A DNA stretch of 64,000 nt. Origin: Gordonia sp. PP30 (GTDB taxonomy: Bacteria > Actinomycetota > Actinomycetes > Mycobacteriales > Mycobacteriaceae). The stretch is from positions 1,798,001 through 1,862,000 of the forward strand of contig NZ_CP095864.1 in NCBI RefSeq assembly GCF_023100845.1. The letters run 5' to 3'. This document shows, in pieces, positions 45,114-54,421 of this stretch. The first letter of the stretch is position 1; each line of letters begins with the position of its first letter. The position numbers and the translations under genes are program-made. The notes below the pieces were generated by a model. The model did not search any database. It had not been told where the DNA came from and was given only the letters and a program-made list of their open reading frames with translations.

Positions 45114-46564
45114 GGCTCTTCAACTCTGAGAGTGCGTAGGTGGGATCTGGGCTGACCGGGCGTGGGCACAAGATGTAGGCGGGTCCTGGGTGTGAAGATG
45201 GAAGTTCCTACACACCCATTTTCACGCCACAGGACCCATGAGCGAGCTTACTGCCGATGTTGCTGACACGATCTGCCGAACCGTCGAGCTGGGGGTGACG
45301 ATCACCGGCGCCGCTGTCGATGCCCGCGGCCGCACGCACTTGTGGTGCCGGGTGCTGCAGGCCGATCGGCATTGTCCGGGCTGTCAGATCGCCGGCGACC
45401 TGCGTGATCACGCCGACCGCGTGCTCACTGATGTGCCGATCAGCGGCCATCCTGTTGTTCTGCATGTCGCGGTGCCCCGGTTCGTGTGCCGTACCAGCGA
45501 CTGCCCACGAACGATCTTCCGCGGCGGGATCGATCATGTCGCCGCGCCCCGGGCCGTGGTCACCGCCCGGACCACACGCTGGATCCTGCAACGCATCGCG
45601 ATCGACAAGATGAGCGTGAAAGCGGTGGCCACAGCGCTGGGCCTGGCGTGGAAGACAGTCAACGCGATCGCCGTGAGTGCGGCCCGGGCCCTGGTCTACG
45701 ACGGCGGCCACCTCGACGGTGTACGGCACCTGGGCGTCGATGAGCACAAGTGGAAACACGTTCGCGGACAAGGAGACCCGAGCTTCGTGACCGTTCTGAT
45801 CGACTTGACGCCCGTGGTCGAGGGCACCGGCCCGGCTCGGCTGCTGGACATGATCGGCGGCCGGTCAGCGCAGGTCCTCAAAGACTGGATGAACACTCGT
45901 GACCAGCGATTCCGCGACCGGATCACAGTCGTGGCCATGGACGGATTCACCGGCTACAAGACCGCCACCAGCCAGGAACTCCCCGCCGCCCGGGTCGTGA
46001 TGGACCCGTTCCACGTCGTCGCGCTGGCCGGAAACAAGCTCGATCTGTGCCGCCAACGCGTTCAGCAGCAGACATGCGGGCACCGCGGACGCGCCGGTGA
46101 CCCGTTGTACACGATCCGCCGGATCCTGCACACCCGTACCGGGTTGCTCACCGCCAAGCAGAAGATCCGGTTGTACGAGTCGCTGACCAGCCATGACGCG
46201 CACGTCGCGGTCGAGATCACCTACCAGGTGTATCAGCAGCTGATCGCCGCCTACCAGCACCCGCAGCGCCGCGAGGGCAAGAAACTGATGTGGAAGGTCC
46301 TCAAACGCATCCAGACCGGACTCCCCGCCGGGCTAGCCGAACTCGCCCAACTCGGGCGAAGTCTCTGGAAACGCCGCGCCGACATCCTGGCCTACTTCGA
46401 TACCGGAGTCTCCAACGGACCCGTCGAAGCCATCAACGGCCGCCTCGAACACCTCCGCGGAATCGCCCAGGGCTTCCGCAACCTCGACCACTACATCTTG
46501 CGATCCCTCCTGCACTCCGGTCAGCTCGCCGAACACATCAACGCACTCTGAAAGGCGAAGAGCC
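45114..46564 (+). mobile_element. ISL3-family insertion sequence, element 2
   Basis: A 1451-bp element with imperfect terminal inverted repeats (left GGCTCTTCAACTCTGAGAGT; the right end complement begins GGCTCTTCGCCTTTCAGAGT). Flanked by perfect 8-bp direct repeats GGATCACG (45106-45113 and 46565-46572). The ends share GGCTCTTC with element 1 but the transposases are different. Confidence 0.92.
45238..46551 (+). CDS. ISL3-family transposase
   Basis: A 437-aa transposase. Zinc-finger N-terminus (CPGCQIAG, CRTSDCPRTIF), HTH, DDE domain with LGVDEHKWKHVRG, VAMDGFTGYKTA and VMDPFHVVALAGNKLD, and C-terminal SNGPVEAINGRLEHLRGIAQGF with the catalytic Glu. ATG 45238. Full-length and apparently intact. 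Only distantly similar to the transposase of element 1. Confidence 0.93.
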   Translation: MSELTADVADTICRTVELGVTITGAAVDARGRTHLWCRVLQADRHCPGCQIAGDLRDHADRVLTDVPISGHPVVLHVAVPRFVCRTSDCPRTIFRGGIDHVAAPRAVVTARTTRWILQRIAIDKMSVKAVATALGLAWKTVNAIAVSAARALVYDGGHLDGVRHLGVDEHKWKHVRGQGDPSFVTVLIDLTPVVEGTGPARLLDMIGGRSAQVLKDWMNTRDQRFRDRITVVAMDGFTGYKTATSQELPAARVVMDPFHVVALAGNKLDLCRQRVQQQTCGHRGRAGDPLYTIRRILHTRTGLLTAKQKIRLYESLTSHDAHVAVEITYQVYQQLIAAYQHPQRREGKKLMWKVLKRIQTGLPAGLAELAQLGRSLWKRRADILAYFDTGVSNGPVEAINGRLEHLRGIAQGFRNLDHYILRSLLHSGQLAEHINAL

Positions 46565-46787
46565 GGATCACGGTGCTCGGCAACGCCGCCGATCACCAGT
46601 TGGGAGGCGATGATCTCGACCTCGCCATGCGCCGACTCGCCGATGCCGCGTCGCCACGTTCGGTGAGGTGCGTGATGAACTCAACGACTGGCAGAATGCC
46701 ATGCTTGCGGACCGGGCAGCCGGCTACCGACCCGGAGCTGATCGCCTCGCTCGGTGCTGCGCTCGCCGGCCGACTGACTGGCCTTAC

Positions 46788-47084
46788 CGAAGTCGATTCG
46801 CGACACCAGTGTCGCGCCATTTGTTGCCGCACGGCCGCGATACCCGTGATGCGTCCGCGACTCCCGTCACGATCGCGACATCGGCGGTAGTCGCTTCCTG
46901 CCCGGGTGCCGCGGCAGCGATCCGGCTGTCGCTCAGGCCTCGGCCGGCATGTCCTGCCCACACCGCAGCCATCTGGCACGGCGACACCGGAGCCCGGACC
47001 CATTGCGCACCCCTGGCCGACGATCGCCGACACCACGCTCAAAGCCATGCCGGCTCCGCTCGGCCGCAATGGGGGAGCCTCCCG
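46788..47084. other. Non-coding remnant before ectC
   Basis: About 300 bp between the hsp70 relic and ectC. I see no supported gene. It holds a perfect inverted repeat CGCGACAC-CA-GTGTCGCG (46799-46816). The open frames across it have no recognisable domain and are probably degraded sequence. Confidence 0.45.
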
Positions 47085-47489
47085 TCATGGGGCGCTGACG
47101 GTCACCAGTGGGTAGACGCCGTTCTCGTCGTGCACCTCGGTGCCGACGACCGGGGGATTGAACACGCACAGCATCCGCATCGGGCGGCTGGCCTGATCGA
47201 CGACGACGGTGTGGCGCTCGTGGCCGTCGAGCAGGTACATGGTGCCGGGGCACAGCTTGTACTCGACGTTGGTCTCCCGGTCGATCAGTGTCCCGGTGCC
47301 CTCCAGCAGCCATACGGCTTCGACGTGGTTGGCGTAGTGGAAGTTGTTCACCGAGCCCGGCTCGATGGTGGTCTCGTGGAACGAGAAGCCCACCCCGTCG
47401 CCGCCCAGGACGATCCGCTTGGAGCGCCAGTGGCCGTCGGCGACGTCGCGCTCGGTGCCGGTGATCTCGGCGGTGGTGCGGACGATCAT
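47085..47489 (-). CDS. ectC: L-ectoine synthase
   Basis: A 134-aa cupin enzyme that cyclises N-gamma-acetyl-diaminobutyrate to the osmolyte ectoine. Cupin motifs with the metal/substrate residues: FHETTIEPGSVNNFHYANHVEAVWLLEG and LDGHERHTV. Length matches EctC (about 130 aa). Last gene of ectABC; its ATG overlaps the ectB stop. Confidence 0.95.
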   Translation of the reverse strand: MIVRTTAEITGTERDVADGHWRSKRIVLGGDGVGFSFHETTIEPGSVNNFHYANHVEAVWLLEGTGTLIDRETNVEYKLCPGTMYLLDGHERHTVVVDQASRPMRMLCVFNPPVVGTEVHDENGVYPLVTVSAP

Positions 47490-48781
47490 GCGGTCACTCC
47501 CGAGGTGCGGGCCGGGTTCACCCGGGCGACGGCGTCGGCCAGGATCCCCAGGCCGTGGTCGAGGTCGTCCTCGTCGATGGTGAGCGGCGGCAGCAGCTTC
47601 ACCACCTGATCCTCCGGTCCGGAGGTCTCGGCCAGCAGCCCCGCCTCGTAGGCGAGCGCGCAGACCTCGCCGGCCTGCCCGGGTTCGTCGAACACCAGGC
47701 CGCGCACCATGCCGCGGCCGCGGTGCGAGACGCCGTCGTGGGTGGTCGCCAGTTCCTCGAAGACCTCGGCGATCATGGCGCCCTTGCGGTGCACGTCGCG
47801 GGTCAGCAGGTCGTCGGACCAGAACTGGTTCAGCGCCGCGGTGGCCGTGACGAAGGCCGGGTTGTTGCCGCGGAACGTGCCGTTGTGCTCGCCGGGCGCC
47901 CAGACGTCGAGTTCGGGCTTCATCAGGGTGAGGGCGAGCGGCAGACCGTAGCCGCCGATCGACTTGGACAGGGTGACGATGTCGGGGGTGATGCCGGCGA
48001 ACTCGAAGGAGAAGAACTCGCCGGTGCGGCCGCAGCCCATCTGGACGTCGTCGACGATCAGCAGGATCTCCCGGTCGTGGCAGAGCTCGGCGAGGGCGCG
48101 GAGCCAGGCGGCGCGGGCGACGTTGACGCCACCCTCGCCCTGCACGGTCTCGACGATCACCGCGGCGGGGCGGTTGAGGCCCGAGCCCTGGTCGTCGAGC
48201 ACGCGCTCGAACCAGCCGAAGTCCTCCACGGTCCCGTCGAAGTAGTTGTCGAACGGCATCGGGGTGGTGTGCACCAGTGGGACGCCGGCACCGGCCCGCT
48301 TGGCGGCATTGCCGGTGACCGACAGCGAGCCGAGCGTCATGCCGTGGAAGGCGTTGGTGAAGCTGATGATCGACTCGCGGCCGGTCACCTTGCGGGCCAG
48401 CTTGAGGGCCGATTCGACGGCGTTGGTGCCGGTCGGTCCGGGGAACTGGACCTTGTAGTCCAAGCCGCGGGGGGTGAGGATCTTGTCGGCGAAGGTCCGC
48501 AGGAATTCGCCCTTCGCGCGGGTCGACATGTCCAGGCCGTGAGTGATTCCGCCGCGCACCAGATAGTCGATCAGCGGTTCCCGCAGCGCGGGATGATTAT
48601 GCCCGTAGTTCAGGGCTCCGGCACCGGCGAAGAAATCCAGATATTGCTTGCCGTCGACGCTGGTCAGCCACGCGCCTTCGGCGGTGTCGAAGACGGCCGG
48701 CCAGTTGCGGCAGTACGAGCGGACTTCGGATTCGTAGGTGGCGAAGGTGGTGTCGTCCAGGTGCTTTTCGATTGTCGTCAT
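47486..48781 (-). CDS. ectB: Diaminobutyrate-2-oxoglutarate transaminase
   Basis: A 431-aa class III aminotransferase that makes L-2,4-diaminobutyrate from aspartate semialdehyde. FPGPTGTNAVESALKLAR binds PLP phosphate, VIVETVQGEGGVNVA and LLIVDDVQMGCGRTG follow, and the Schiff-base Lys is in VTLSKSIGGYGLP. ectA ends 8 bp upstream, ectC overlaps downstream. Confidence 0.95.
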   Translation of the reverse strand: MTTIEKHLDDTTFATYESEVRSYCRNWPAVFDTAEGAWLTSVDGKQYLDFFAGAGALNYGHNHPALREPLIDYLVRGGITHGLDMSTRAKGEFLRTFADKILTPRGLDYKVQFPGPTGTNAVESALKLARKVTGRESIISFTNAFHGMTLGSLSVTGNAAKRAGAGVPLVHTTPMPFDNYFDGTVEDFGWFERVLDDQGSGLNRPAAVIVETVQGEGGVNVARAAWLRALAELCHDREILLIVDDVQMGCGRTGEFFSFEFAGITPDIVTLSKSIGGYGLPLALTLMKPELDVWAPGEHNGTFRGNNPAFVTATAALNQFWSDDLLTRDVHRKGAMIAEVFEELATTHDGVSHRGRGMVRGLVFDEPGQAGEVCALAYEAGLLAETSGPEDQVVKLLPPLTIDEDDLDHGLGILADAVARVNPARTSGVTA

Positions 48782-48789
48782 CGTTGTCC

Positions 48790-49317
48790 TTATTCAGGGT
48801 GAACGTCCGCCGCCAGGATGTACAGATCCTCTGGTAGATGTGCATCCGGGAAGTCGTGGGCGGCGAACAGGGATTCACGGTGGAATCCCAGGCCCAAAGT
48901 CTTCGCGACCGCGGCGAACAGGCGCTGCGAGCCGCGATTGTCCGGGCTGATGGTGGTCTGCATACTCGTCACGCCGTCGGCGCGGCAGCGCTCGAACAGG
49001 TCGGTGAGCATGCGCGCGGCGATTCCCCGGCCACGCTGATCGGCGTCGACGGCCACCTGCCAGATCATCAATACATCCGGCCGGCTCGGCTTTCGATAAC
49101 CGGTCACGAATCCCACTGCGCGGCCCTGATATTCGGCGACGATCGACGTCCCCGAGAAATCGTGGCACCACAGCACGTAGGCATATCCGGAATTGACGTC
49201 CAGCACCGCCGAATCGCGGGCGATGGCGTGCAGTCGTATTCCGTCGGCGACCGTCGGCGGCCGATAGGTCATATCGGTGCCGCGGTCCTGTCTTGATTTC
49301 GGTTGAGCCGGATCCAT
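48790..49317 (-). CDS. ectA: Diaminobutyrate acetyltransferase
   Basis: A 175-aa GNAT acetyltransferase that acetylates diaminobutyrate. The acetyl-CoA motif is VAVDADQRGRGIAARML, with TSMQTTISPDNRGSQRLFAAVA downstream, characteristic of EctA. I choose ATG 49317 (GGAA upstream); ATG 49323 and a TTG at 49371 are alternatives, the last unlikely because it lies in the promoter. First gene of the ectABC operon. No ectD hydroxylase follows. Confidence 0.9.
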   Translation of the reverse strand: MDPAQPKSRQDRGTDMTYRPPTVADGIRLHAIARDSAVLDVNSGYAYVLWCHDFSGTSIVAEYQGRAVGFVTGYRKPSRPDVLMIWQVAVDADQRGRGIAARMLTDLFERCRADGVTSMQTTISPDNRGSQRLFAAVAKTLGLGFHRESLFAAHDFPDAHLPEDLYILAADVHPE

Positions 49318-49341
49318 GACCATTCCGACGTTATCGAGAAG

Positions 49342-49371
49342 ATCTTCATAAGCAACCGAGCCGGTCGTCAA
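49342..49371 (-). promoter_or_regulatory. Predicted promoter of ectABC
   Basis: On the minus strand, TTGACG (49371-49366) and GAAGAT (49347-49342) with an 18-bp spacer, 25 bp before the ectA start. A near-palindrome GTGGCATATGTCAC (49411-49424) further upstream might bind a regulator. Confidence 0.4.
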
Positions 49372-49505
49372 TATCGCCGGATGGCCGGTTGCGTTACTGC
49401 TCAGAGGGTGGCTGTGGCATATGTCACAAGCGAACGCCCGGCGGTGGCGGGCACCGACGCGGCCGGGGCCCGGCGTGGTGGGCCGACCACTAGAATCGGG
49501 GGACC

Positions 49506-50057
49506 ATGCCCCGAATCATCGCCGGAGAATTCCGTGGCCGCCGCCTCGCCGCGCCCGCCGACTCGACCCGCCCGACGTCCGACCGCGTCCGGGAGGCGAT
49601 CGCGTCGATGCTCGGCGCCCGGATGGACATCGCGGGCGTCCGCGTCCTCGATCTCTACGCGGGCACCGGTGCGCTGGCGCTCGAGGCGCTGTCCCGCGGC
49701 GCCGAGAGCGCCGTCCTGGTCGACGCCGACCGCCGCGCGGCGGCCGTGGCCCGGGAGAACATCGCGGTCTGCGGCGCGCAGTCCCGGGCCCGCGTGGTGC
49801 AACGGACCGCGGCGGCCTTCCTCGCCGCGCCCGGCGAGCGCTACGACCTGGTGTTCCTCGACCCGCCGTACGCGCTGAGCTCGGCCGAGGTCGCCGGCGC
49901 GCTCGCCGCGTTGCGGGACCACCTCGCGCCGGACGCCTGGGTGGTGCTGGAGCGGGCGAGCCGCAGCGACGACGTCGTCTGGCCCGACGGTCTGGAACCG
50001 GTCGCGGCCAAGACCTACGGGGACACCACGGTCACTCTGGGCCGGCCGGAGTACTGA
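49506..50057 (+). CDS. rsmD: 16S rRNA (guanine-966-N2)-methyltransferase
   Basis: A 183-aa RsmD. N-terminus MPRIIAGEFRGRRLAAP, SAM motif VLDLYAGTGALALEALSRGA, catalytic DPPY (LVFLDPPYAL). It methylates G966 of 16S rRNA. coaD follows after 17 bp, the usual bacterial pairing. Confidence 0.94.
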   Translation: MPRIIAGEFRGRRLAAPADSTRPTSDRVREAIASMLGARMDIAGVRVLDLYAGTGALALEALSRGAESAVLVDADRRAAAVARENIAVCGAQSRARVVQRTAAAFLAAPGERYDLVFLDPPYALSSAEVAGALAALRDHLAPDAWVVLERASRSDDVVWPDGLEPVAAKTYGDTTVTLGRPEY

Positions 50058-50074
50058 CGCCGGTAGGCTCGGCG

Positions 50075-50566
50075 TCCATGAGTACCGCTGTCTGTCCCGG
50101 CTCGTACGACCCGTTCACGCTCGGCCACCGATTCGTGGTGGAGCGGACCGCCGCGCGGTTCGAGCGGGTGATCGTCGCCGTCGTCGTCAATCCGAACAAG
50201 CAGGGCATGTTCACCGTCGACGAGCGCATCGAGCTGATCCGCGCCGATTGCGCTGACCTGGCCAACGTCGAGGTCCGCAGCTGGTCGGGTCTGCTGGTCG
50301 ACCTGGTCCGCGACGAGGACGCGACCACCATCGTCAAGGGCCTGCGCGCCGAGACGGACTTCGCCTACGAGTCGCCGATGGCGCAGATGAACCGCGAACT
50401 GTCCGGCGCAGAGACCTTCTTCATGCTGACCGACCCGCGGTACGCGCACGTGTCGAGTTCGCTGGTCAAGGAGGTCGCCAAGCTCGGCGGCGACGCCTCG
50501 CCGTACCTGTCGCCGGCGATCCACACCGCCCTGATGGACCGGATCACGGGCGTCCGCCGGGTCTGA
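50075..50566 (+). CDS. coaD: Phosphopantetheine adenylyltransferase
   Basis: A 163-aa CoaD in coenzyme A synthesis (4'-phosphopantetheine + ATP to dephospho-CoA). Signature PGSYDPFTLGHRFVVERTA contains the T/HxGH motif; VKGLRAETDFAYESPMAQMNR and VSSSLVKEVAKLGGD are conserved. ATG 50075. Confidence 0.95.
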   Translation, partial: SMSTAVCPGSYDPFTLGHRFVVERTAARFERVIVAVVVNPNKQGMFTVDERIELIRADCADLANVEVRSWSGLLVDLVRDEDATTIVKGLRAETDFAYESPMAQMNRELSGAETFFMLTDPRYAHVSSSLVKEVAKLGGDASPYLSPAIHTALMDRITGVRRV

Positions 50567-50684
50567 GGCGAAACCGCGACACACCCCGCGAGCCTCCCTA
50601 GTCACACTTGCACCATTCGGCACAATGGCCTCAGTACTTTCAAACCAGGCCAGTCCTCGGTACTGCGCCGGATAAGGGGTAACC

Positions 50685-51479
50685 ATGTACCGCGTGTTCG
50701 AAGCACTGGATGAGCTGATGGCCGTCGTGGAAGAGGCGCGCAGCGTCCCGATGTCGGCGAACTGCGTCGTCCCGCGTGAGGCCGTCCGCGAGATGCTGGA
50801 CGATCTGCGTAACGCGCTGCCCGAGGAACTCGACGACGCGCAGGACGTGCTCGACGACCGCGACACCCTGCTGCATAACGCCCGCGAGACCGCCGACAAC
50901 CTGGTGACCACCGCCGAGCGTGACAGCGAGGCCATGGTCAGCCACGCGCGCGCCGAGGCCGACCGGATGCTCGCCGACGCCAAGTCGCGCGCGGACCGCA
51001 TGGTCGAGGAAGCCACCGCGCACGCGCAGTCGATCAGCGCGGCCGCCGCCGACGACGCCCAGCGTCTGCAGCACAGCGCGCAGCGCGAGTACGACGCGGT
51101 GACCGGCCGGGCGCACGCCGAGGCGGCCCGCGCGATCGAGGCCGGCAACGCCAACTACGAGAAGTCCGTCTCCGACGGTATCGCCGAGCAGCAGCGCCTG
51201 GTCTCCGAGACCGAGGTCGTCGCGGCGGCCAAGTCGGAGGCCGAGCGCATCGTCGACGCGGCCTACGCCGAGTCCGACCGCTTGCGCGGCGAATGCGACG
51301 TCTACGTCGACGAGAAGCTGGCCGGCTTCGAGGAGGTCCTCACCGGCACCCTGCGGTCGGTGAACCGCGGCCGCCAGCAGCTCCGGACCGGCGCCGCCAT
51401 GCACGACTACGTCGAGTACTCGCACGACGCTCCCGGGTACGGCGGACCGCGTCCGGCGCCGGCCCCGATGGCGGGCTGA
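50685..51479 (+). CDS. sepIVA: SepIVA-like septal DivIVA-family protein
   Basis: A 264-aa coiled-coil protein. N-terminal MYRVFEALDELMAVVEEARSV and long Ala/Glu-rich helices (about residues 65-230) match the mycobacterial septation protein SepIVA (Rv2927c). Gly/Pro-rich tail. It acts in division and cell-wall assembly. The neighbours DUF177 and rnc are as in M. tuberculosis. Confidence 0.85.
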   Translation: MYRVFEALDELMAVVEEARSVPMSANCVVPREAVREMLDDLRNALPEELDDAQDVLDDRDTLLHNARETADNLVTTAERDSEAMVSHARAEADRMLADAKSRADRMVEEATAHAQSISAAAADDAQRLQHSAQREYDAVTGRAHAEAARAIEAGNANYEKSVSDGIAEQQRLVSETEVVAAAKSEAERIVDAAYAESDRLRGECDVYVDEKLAGFEEVLTGTLRSVNRGRQQLRTGAAMHDYVEYSHDAPGYGGPRPAPAPMAG

Positions 51480-51515
51480 CCACCCGATCGGCTTCGGGAG
51501 GTAAAATCCTTCCTC

Positions 51516-52091
51516 GTGAGTCGTTTTCCTTCTGAGAGCCCGTTCGTGATCGACGTGCGCAGCCTGCCGCGTCGTCCCGGTTCGATGGTCGAGGTCCACC
51601 GGACCTTCGCCGCGCCCGAGCGGATCGGGGCCGAGATGATCGGCATTCCGGCTGGCGGGGAGATCGAATTCGACCTGCGACTGGAGTCCGTCTCCGAGGG
51701 CGTCCTGGTGACCGGCACCGTCAGCGCGGCCACCGAAGGTCAGTGCGGGCGCTGCCTGGAACCACTCGGCGATGAGGTCGACGTCTTCCTCACCGAACTG
51801 TTCGCCTACCCGGACAGCGCGACCGAGCAGACGACCGACGAGGAGGACGTCGCCCGGCTGATCGACGACGAAGTGGACCTGGAGCAGTTCGTGATCGACC
51901 TGGTCGGTACCGAACTGCCGCTGTCGCCGGTCTGCGACGCCGACTGCCCCGGCCTGTGCGTCGAGTGCGGGGTCCGGCTGGCCGACGCCGAGCCCGATCA
52001 CGGGCACGACATCATCGATCCGCGCTGGGCCGCGCTGGCCGACAAGCTGAAGGGCGACGGCGTGAAGAGCGACGGGGAGGAGCAGGCGTGA
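51516..52091 (+). CDS. DUF177/YceD-family protein
   Basis: A 191-aa YceD-family protein, GTG start 51516. Cys motifs GRCLEP (about residue 77), CDADC and CVECG bind zinc presumably. In many bacteria yceD precedes rpmF (L32) and is linked to 23S rRNA maturation; here rpmF is absent and rnc follows with a 4-nt overlap. Confidence 0.88.
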   Translation: MSRFPSESPFVIDVRSLPRRPGSMVEVHRTFAAPERIGAEMIGIPAGGEIEFDLRLESVSEGVLVTGTVSAATEGQCGRCLEPLGDEVDVFLTELFAYPDSATEQTTDEEDVARLIDDEVDLEQFVIDLVGTELPLSPVCDADCPGLCVECGVRLADAEPDHGHDIIDPRWAALADKLKGDGVKSDGEEQA

Positions 52092-52828
52092 GCAAAGCCG
52101 ACCCGGCCGAGCTCACCGGAGCGCTCGGCGTCACCCTGAGTGACGAGCTGCTGACCCTGGCCCTGACACATCGTTCGTACGCCTACGAACACGGCGGCCT
52201 GCCGACCAACGAGCGCCTGGAGTTTCTGGGCGACGCCGTGCTCGGGGTGGTGGTGACCGAGCGCCTCTACCTGGGTTTCCCCGACCGGCCGGAGGGTGAA
52301 CTGGCGAAGATCCGGGCCAGCGTGGTGAACATGCACGCCTTGGCCGACGTCGCCCGCGATCTGGGGCCCGGCGGGCTCGGCGCGCACCTGTATCTGGGGC
52401 GCGGCGAGGAGCTGACCGGCGGCCGTGACAAGGCGTCGATCCTGGCCGACGGGCTGGAGTCGCTGTTCGGTGCGGTATTCCTCGATCATGGGATCGCCGT
52501 CGCCAAGGACGTGATCCTGCGGCTGTTCGAGCCGGTGATCTCGCGGTCCGGTGAACTCGGTGCCGGCCTGGACTGGAAGACCTCGCTGCAGGAGCTGACG
52601 GCCGCGCGCAGCCTCGGCGTGCCGCACTACCAGATCACCTCGACCGGGCCGGACCACAACAAGGAGTTCACCGCGGAGGCCGTCGTCGGCGGCCGGGCCT
52701 GCGGTTCCGGGGTCGGACGGACCAAGAAAGAGGCCGAGCAGAAGGCCGCCGCGCTCGCCTGGAAGGCGCTGAACGACGAGCAGTGCGAGGGCGAACCCGG
52801 CGACGGGCCCGGCGGGAAGAGTGCCTGA
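52088..52828 (+). CDS. rnc: Ribonuclease III
   Basis: A 246-aa double-strand RNase. Catalytic signature [13 protein letters not shown] (about residues 40-52) with a later acidic [13 protein letters not shown], and a C-terminal dsRBD (about 165-235: [24 protein letters not shown]). GTG start overlaps DUF177. Processes rRNA precursors. mutM overlaps by 8 nt. Confidence 0.95.
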   Translation: MSKADPAELTGALGVTLSDELLTLALTHRSYAYEHGGLPTNERLEFLGDAVLGVVVTERLYLGFPDRPEGELAKIRASVVNMHALADVARDLGPGGLGAHLYLGRGEELTGGRDKASILADGLESLFGAVFLDHGIAVAKDVILRLFEPVISRSGELGAGLDWKTSLQELTAARSLGVPHYQITSTGPDHNKEFTAEAVVGGRACGSGVGRTKKEAEQKAAALAWKALNDEQCEGEPGDGPGGKSA

Positions 52829-53690
52829 ACTTCCCGAGGTCGAGACCATCCGGATGGGTCTGGCCACCCATCTGACCGGCCGACGCTTCGGCGACGTCGC
52901 AGTGCTCCATCCCCGGGCCGCGCGCAGGCATCTGCTGGGTGACGACGACCTGCGAAACAGATTGCGCGGCAAGATGATCCGCAGCGTCGACCGGCGCGGC
53001 AAGTATCTGTGGCTGACCGCGGCCGACGCCGCGGACGAGGTGGCCGTCGTCGTGCACCTGGGGATGAGCGGGCAGATGCTGATGGCCGAGTCCGGTGCGC
53101 CGGACCCCGTGCACCTGCGAATCCGGGCGGACCTGGACGACGGAAACGAGCTGCGCTTCGTCGACCAGCGGACATTCGGCGGCTGGCACCTGGATGATCT
53201 TGTCGATGCCGGCTCTCGGCTGGTCCCGGAGTCGGTGGCGCACATCGCGCCCGACCCCTTCGAGCCGGCCTACGACCCGGACGCGGTGGTCGCCGTGCTA
53301 CGCCGCAAGGACACCGAGATCAAACGGGCGCTGCTCGACCAGACCGTCGTCGCCGGAATCGGCAACATCTACGCCGACGAGGCGCTCTGGCGCGCACAGG
53401 TGCACGGACGCCGTCGTACCCGTGGGCTGAGCAGGGCAAAGCTGCACGAGGTCCTGTTCTTCGCGCGCGAGGTGATGTCCGAGGCGATCTCCGTCGGCGG
53501 CACGTCGTTCGACGACCTGTATGTGAACGTGAACGGGGAGTCGGGGTATTTCGAGCGCGCGCTGAACGCGTATGGGCGAGAGGGGGAACCGTGTGCGCGG
53601 TGCGGAACGCCGATGGTGCGGGAGTCGTTCATGAACCGGTCGTCGTTCTTCTGCCCGTCGTGCCAGCGCCCGCCGCGCCGACGCGTGTGA
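52821..53690 (+). CDS. mutM: Formamidopyrimidine-DNA glycosylase
   Basis: A 289-aa Fpg. The catalytic Pro-2/Glu-3 is in (M)[21 protein letters not shown] is the H2TH, and a zinc finger CARC / CPSC closes the protein. It removes 8-oxoguanine and FapyG. GTG start inside rnc. Confidence 0.95.
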   Translation: MPELPEVETIRMGLATHLTGRRFGDVAVLHPRAARRHLLGDDDLRNRLRGKMIRSVDRRGKYLWLTAADAADEVAVVVHLGMSGQMLMAESGAPDPVHLRIRADLDDGNELRFVDQRTFGGWHLDDLVDAGSRLVPESVAHIAPDPFEPAYDPDAVVAVLRRKDTEIKRALLDQTVVAGIGNIYADEALWRAQVHGRRRTRGLSRAKLHEVLFFAREVMSEAISVGGTSFDDLYVNVNGESGYFERALNAYGREGEPCARCGTPMVRESFMNRSSFFCPSCQRPPRRRV

Positions 53691-53740
53691 TTCCGCGGGA
53701 GTAGCCGTGGTCGTGCTCCGCGACAGGTGATGCGCCGGGC

Positions 53741-54421
53741 TCAGTGATTCCTGGCCGACTCATATGCGCGCCGGAAGGTCTCGACGATGTGCTCGCTGTT
53801 CTTCCGTCCGTCGCTGCGGTTGACGGCGTTGTAGGAGAGCGGGCTCGGGTGCGGGCAGCGGAGAATCTCGATTCCGCGCAGTAGATCGGTGTCGAGCCTG
53901 GGAGACAGTCTGTCCCATGCGTGCTGCGCGCTCTTACCGGACAGGACGATCACCCGCGGAGGTTCACCGAGGCGGCCGATGAAATCGGCGAGGTAGGGCG
54001 CGGCGCGTGGAGCTTCTTTGCTGGCAGTTCTCTCGGGGAACGCCGGGTTGTTCGTCGACCACCATGGCACGACGTTCCAATTCAGCGTGTACGCGTACGG
54101 TACCCCGGCCTTTTCGGTCGCCTCGCAGTAGTTGTGGGCGGTCGGGTCGTTGTTGTCCCGGCTGATGAACCCGGACTCGCCGTCGGCGGCGCCGGACGGG
54201 TCCTGAAAGAGCATGAGAATCCGGACGCCGTCGCTCGCCGCATCCGGGTCCAGGTACGGGACCGACTCGCCGGTGCCGTCCCGAAGCTCATCGACCCAGC
54301 GGTTGAGGTCTCCGACCTGGCCGTCATAGCGGCGCGCCATGCGTGCTTGAACGTTGAGCGGCGCATGGATTCTGCTCAACAAGCTGCCGCGTTTGTGGGC
54401 ATAGTGGTTGCGGATCGTCAT
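53741..54421 (-). CDS. Uracil-DNA-glycosylase-like protein
   Basis: A 226-aa protein. ILMLFQDPSGAADGE-SGFISRDNNDPTAHN fits the UDG motif-A position (with a Pro-Ser), LNWNVVPWW the core and CPHPSPLSYN the HPSP motif B. The canonical GxDPY is altered to QDPSG, so substrate choice may differ. I start at ATG 54421 (GAGAGG upstream); the frame is open to GTG 54580. It interrupts the conserved mutM to osmC block. Confidence 0.75.
   Translation of the reverse strand: MTIRNHYAHKRGSLLSRIHAPLNVQARMARRYDGQVGDLNRWVDELRDGTGESVPYLDPDAASDGVRILMLFQDPSGAADGESGFISRDNNDPTAHNYCEATEKAGVPYAYTLNWNVVPWWSTNNPAFPERTASKEAPRAAPYLADFIGRLGEPPRVIVLSGKSAQHAWDRLSPRLDTDLLRGIEILRCPHPSPLSYNAVNRSDGRKNSEHIVETFRRAYESARNH

Larger units (their letters stand above)
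43086..46787 (+). pseudogene. Decayed second hsp70 disrupted by two IS elements
   Basis: Joining 43086-43098, 44560-45113 and 46573-46787 recreates an Hsp70 N-terminus: GTG TCG ACA ATC then LGIDLGVRSVVMAVVGENGRPEVV, up to ITVLGNAADHQLGGDDLDL and a late DPELIASLGAALAGRL. It aligns with the intact Hsp70 at 39945. The gene has an in-frame TAA at 44857-44859 and degenerate ATPase motifs (LGVRS for LGTTN, VYDLGSGCFVAT for DLGGGTFDVT). A large internal deletion and the loss of the substrate domain complete the decay. Confidence 0.85.

Noticed and set aside
44586..45155. Two apparent small plus-strand genes between the IS elements
   Set aside because: They are consecutive pieces of one hsp70 relic split by a TAA, as the alignment with the intact Hsp70 shows.
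46799..46816. Perfect repeat CGCGACAC-CA-GTGTCGCG as operator
   Set aside because: It lies in degraded DNA downstream of the hsp70 relic with no promoter or start nearby; kept only as a note.
36563..47084. Integrative element or prophage
   Set aside because: No integrase, attachment repeats or tRNA boundary visible; only two IS elements.
46668..47609. 313-codon plus-strand ORF before and across ectC
   Set aside because: It runs antisense through ectC and ectB and has shadow composition.
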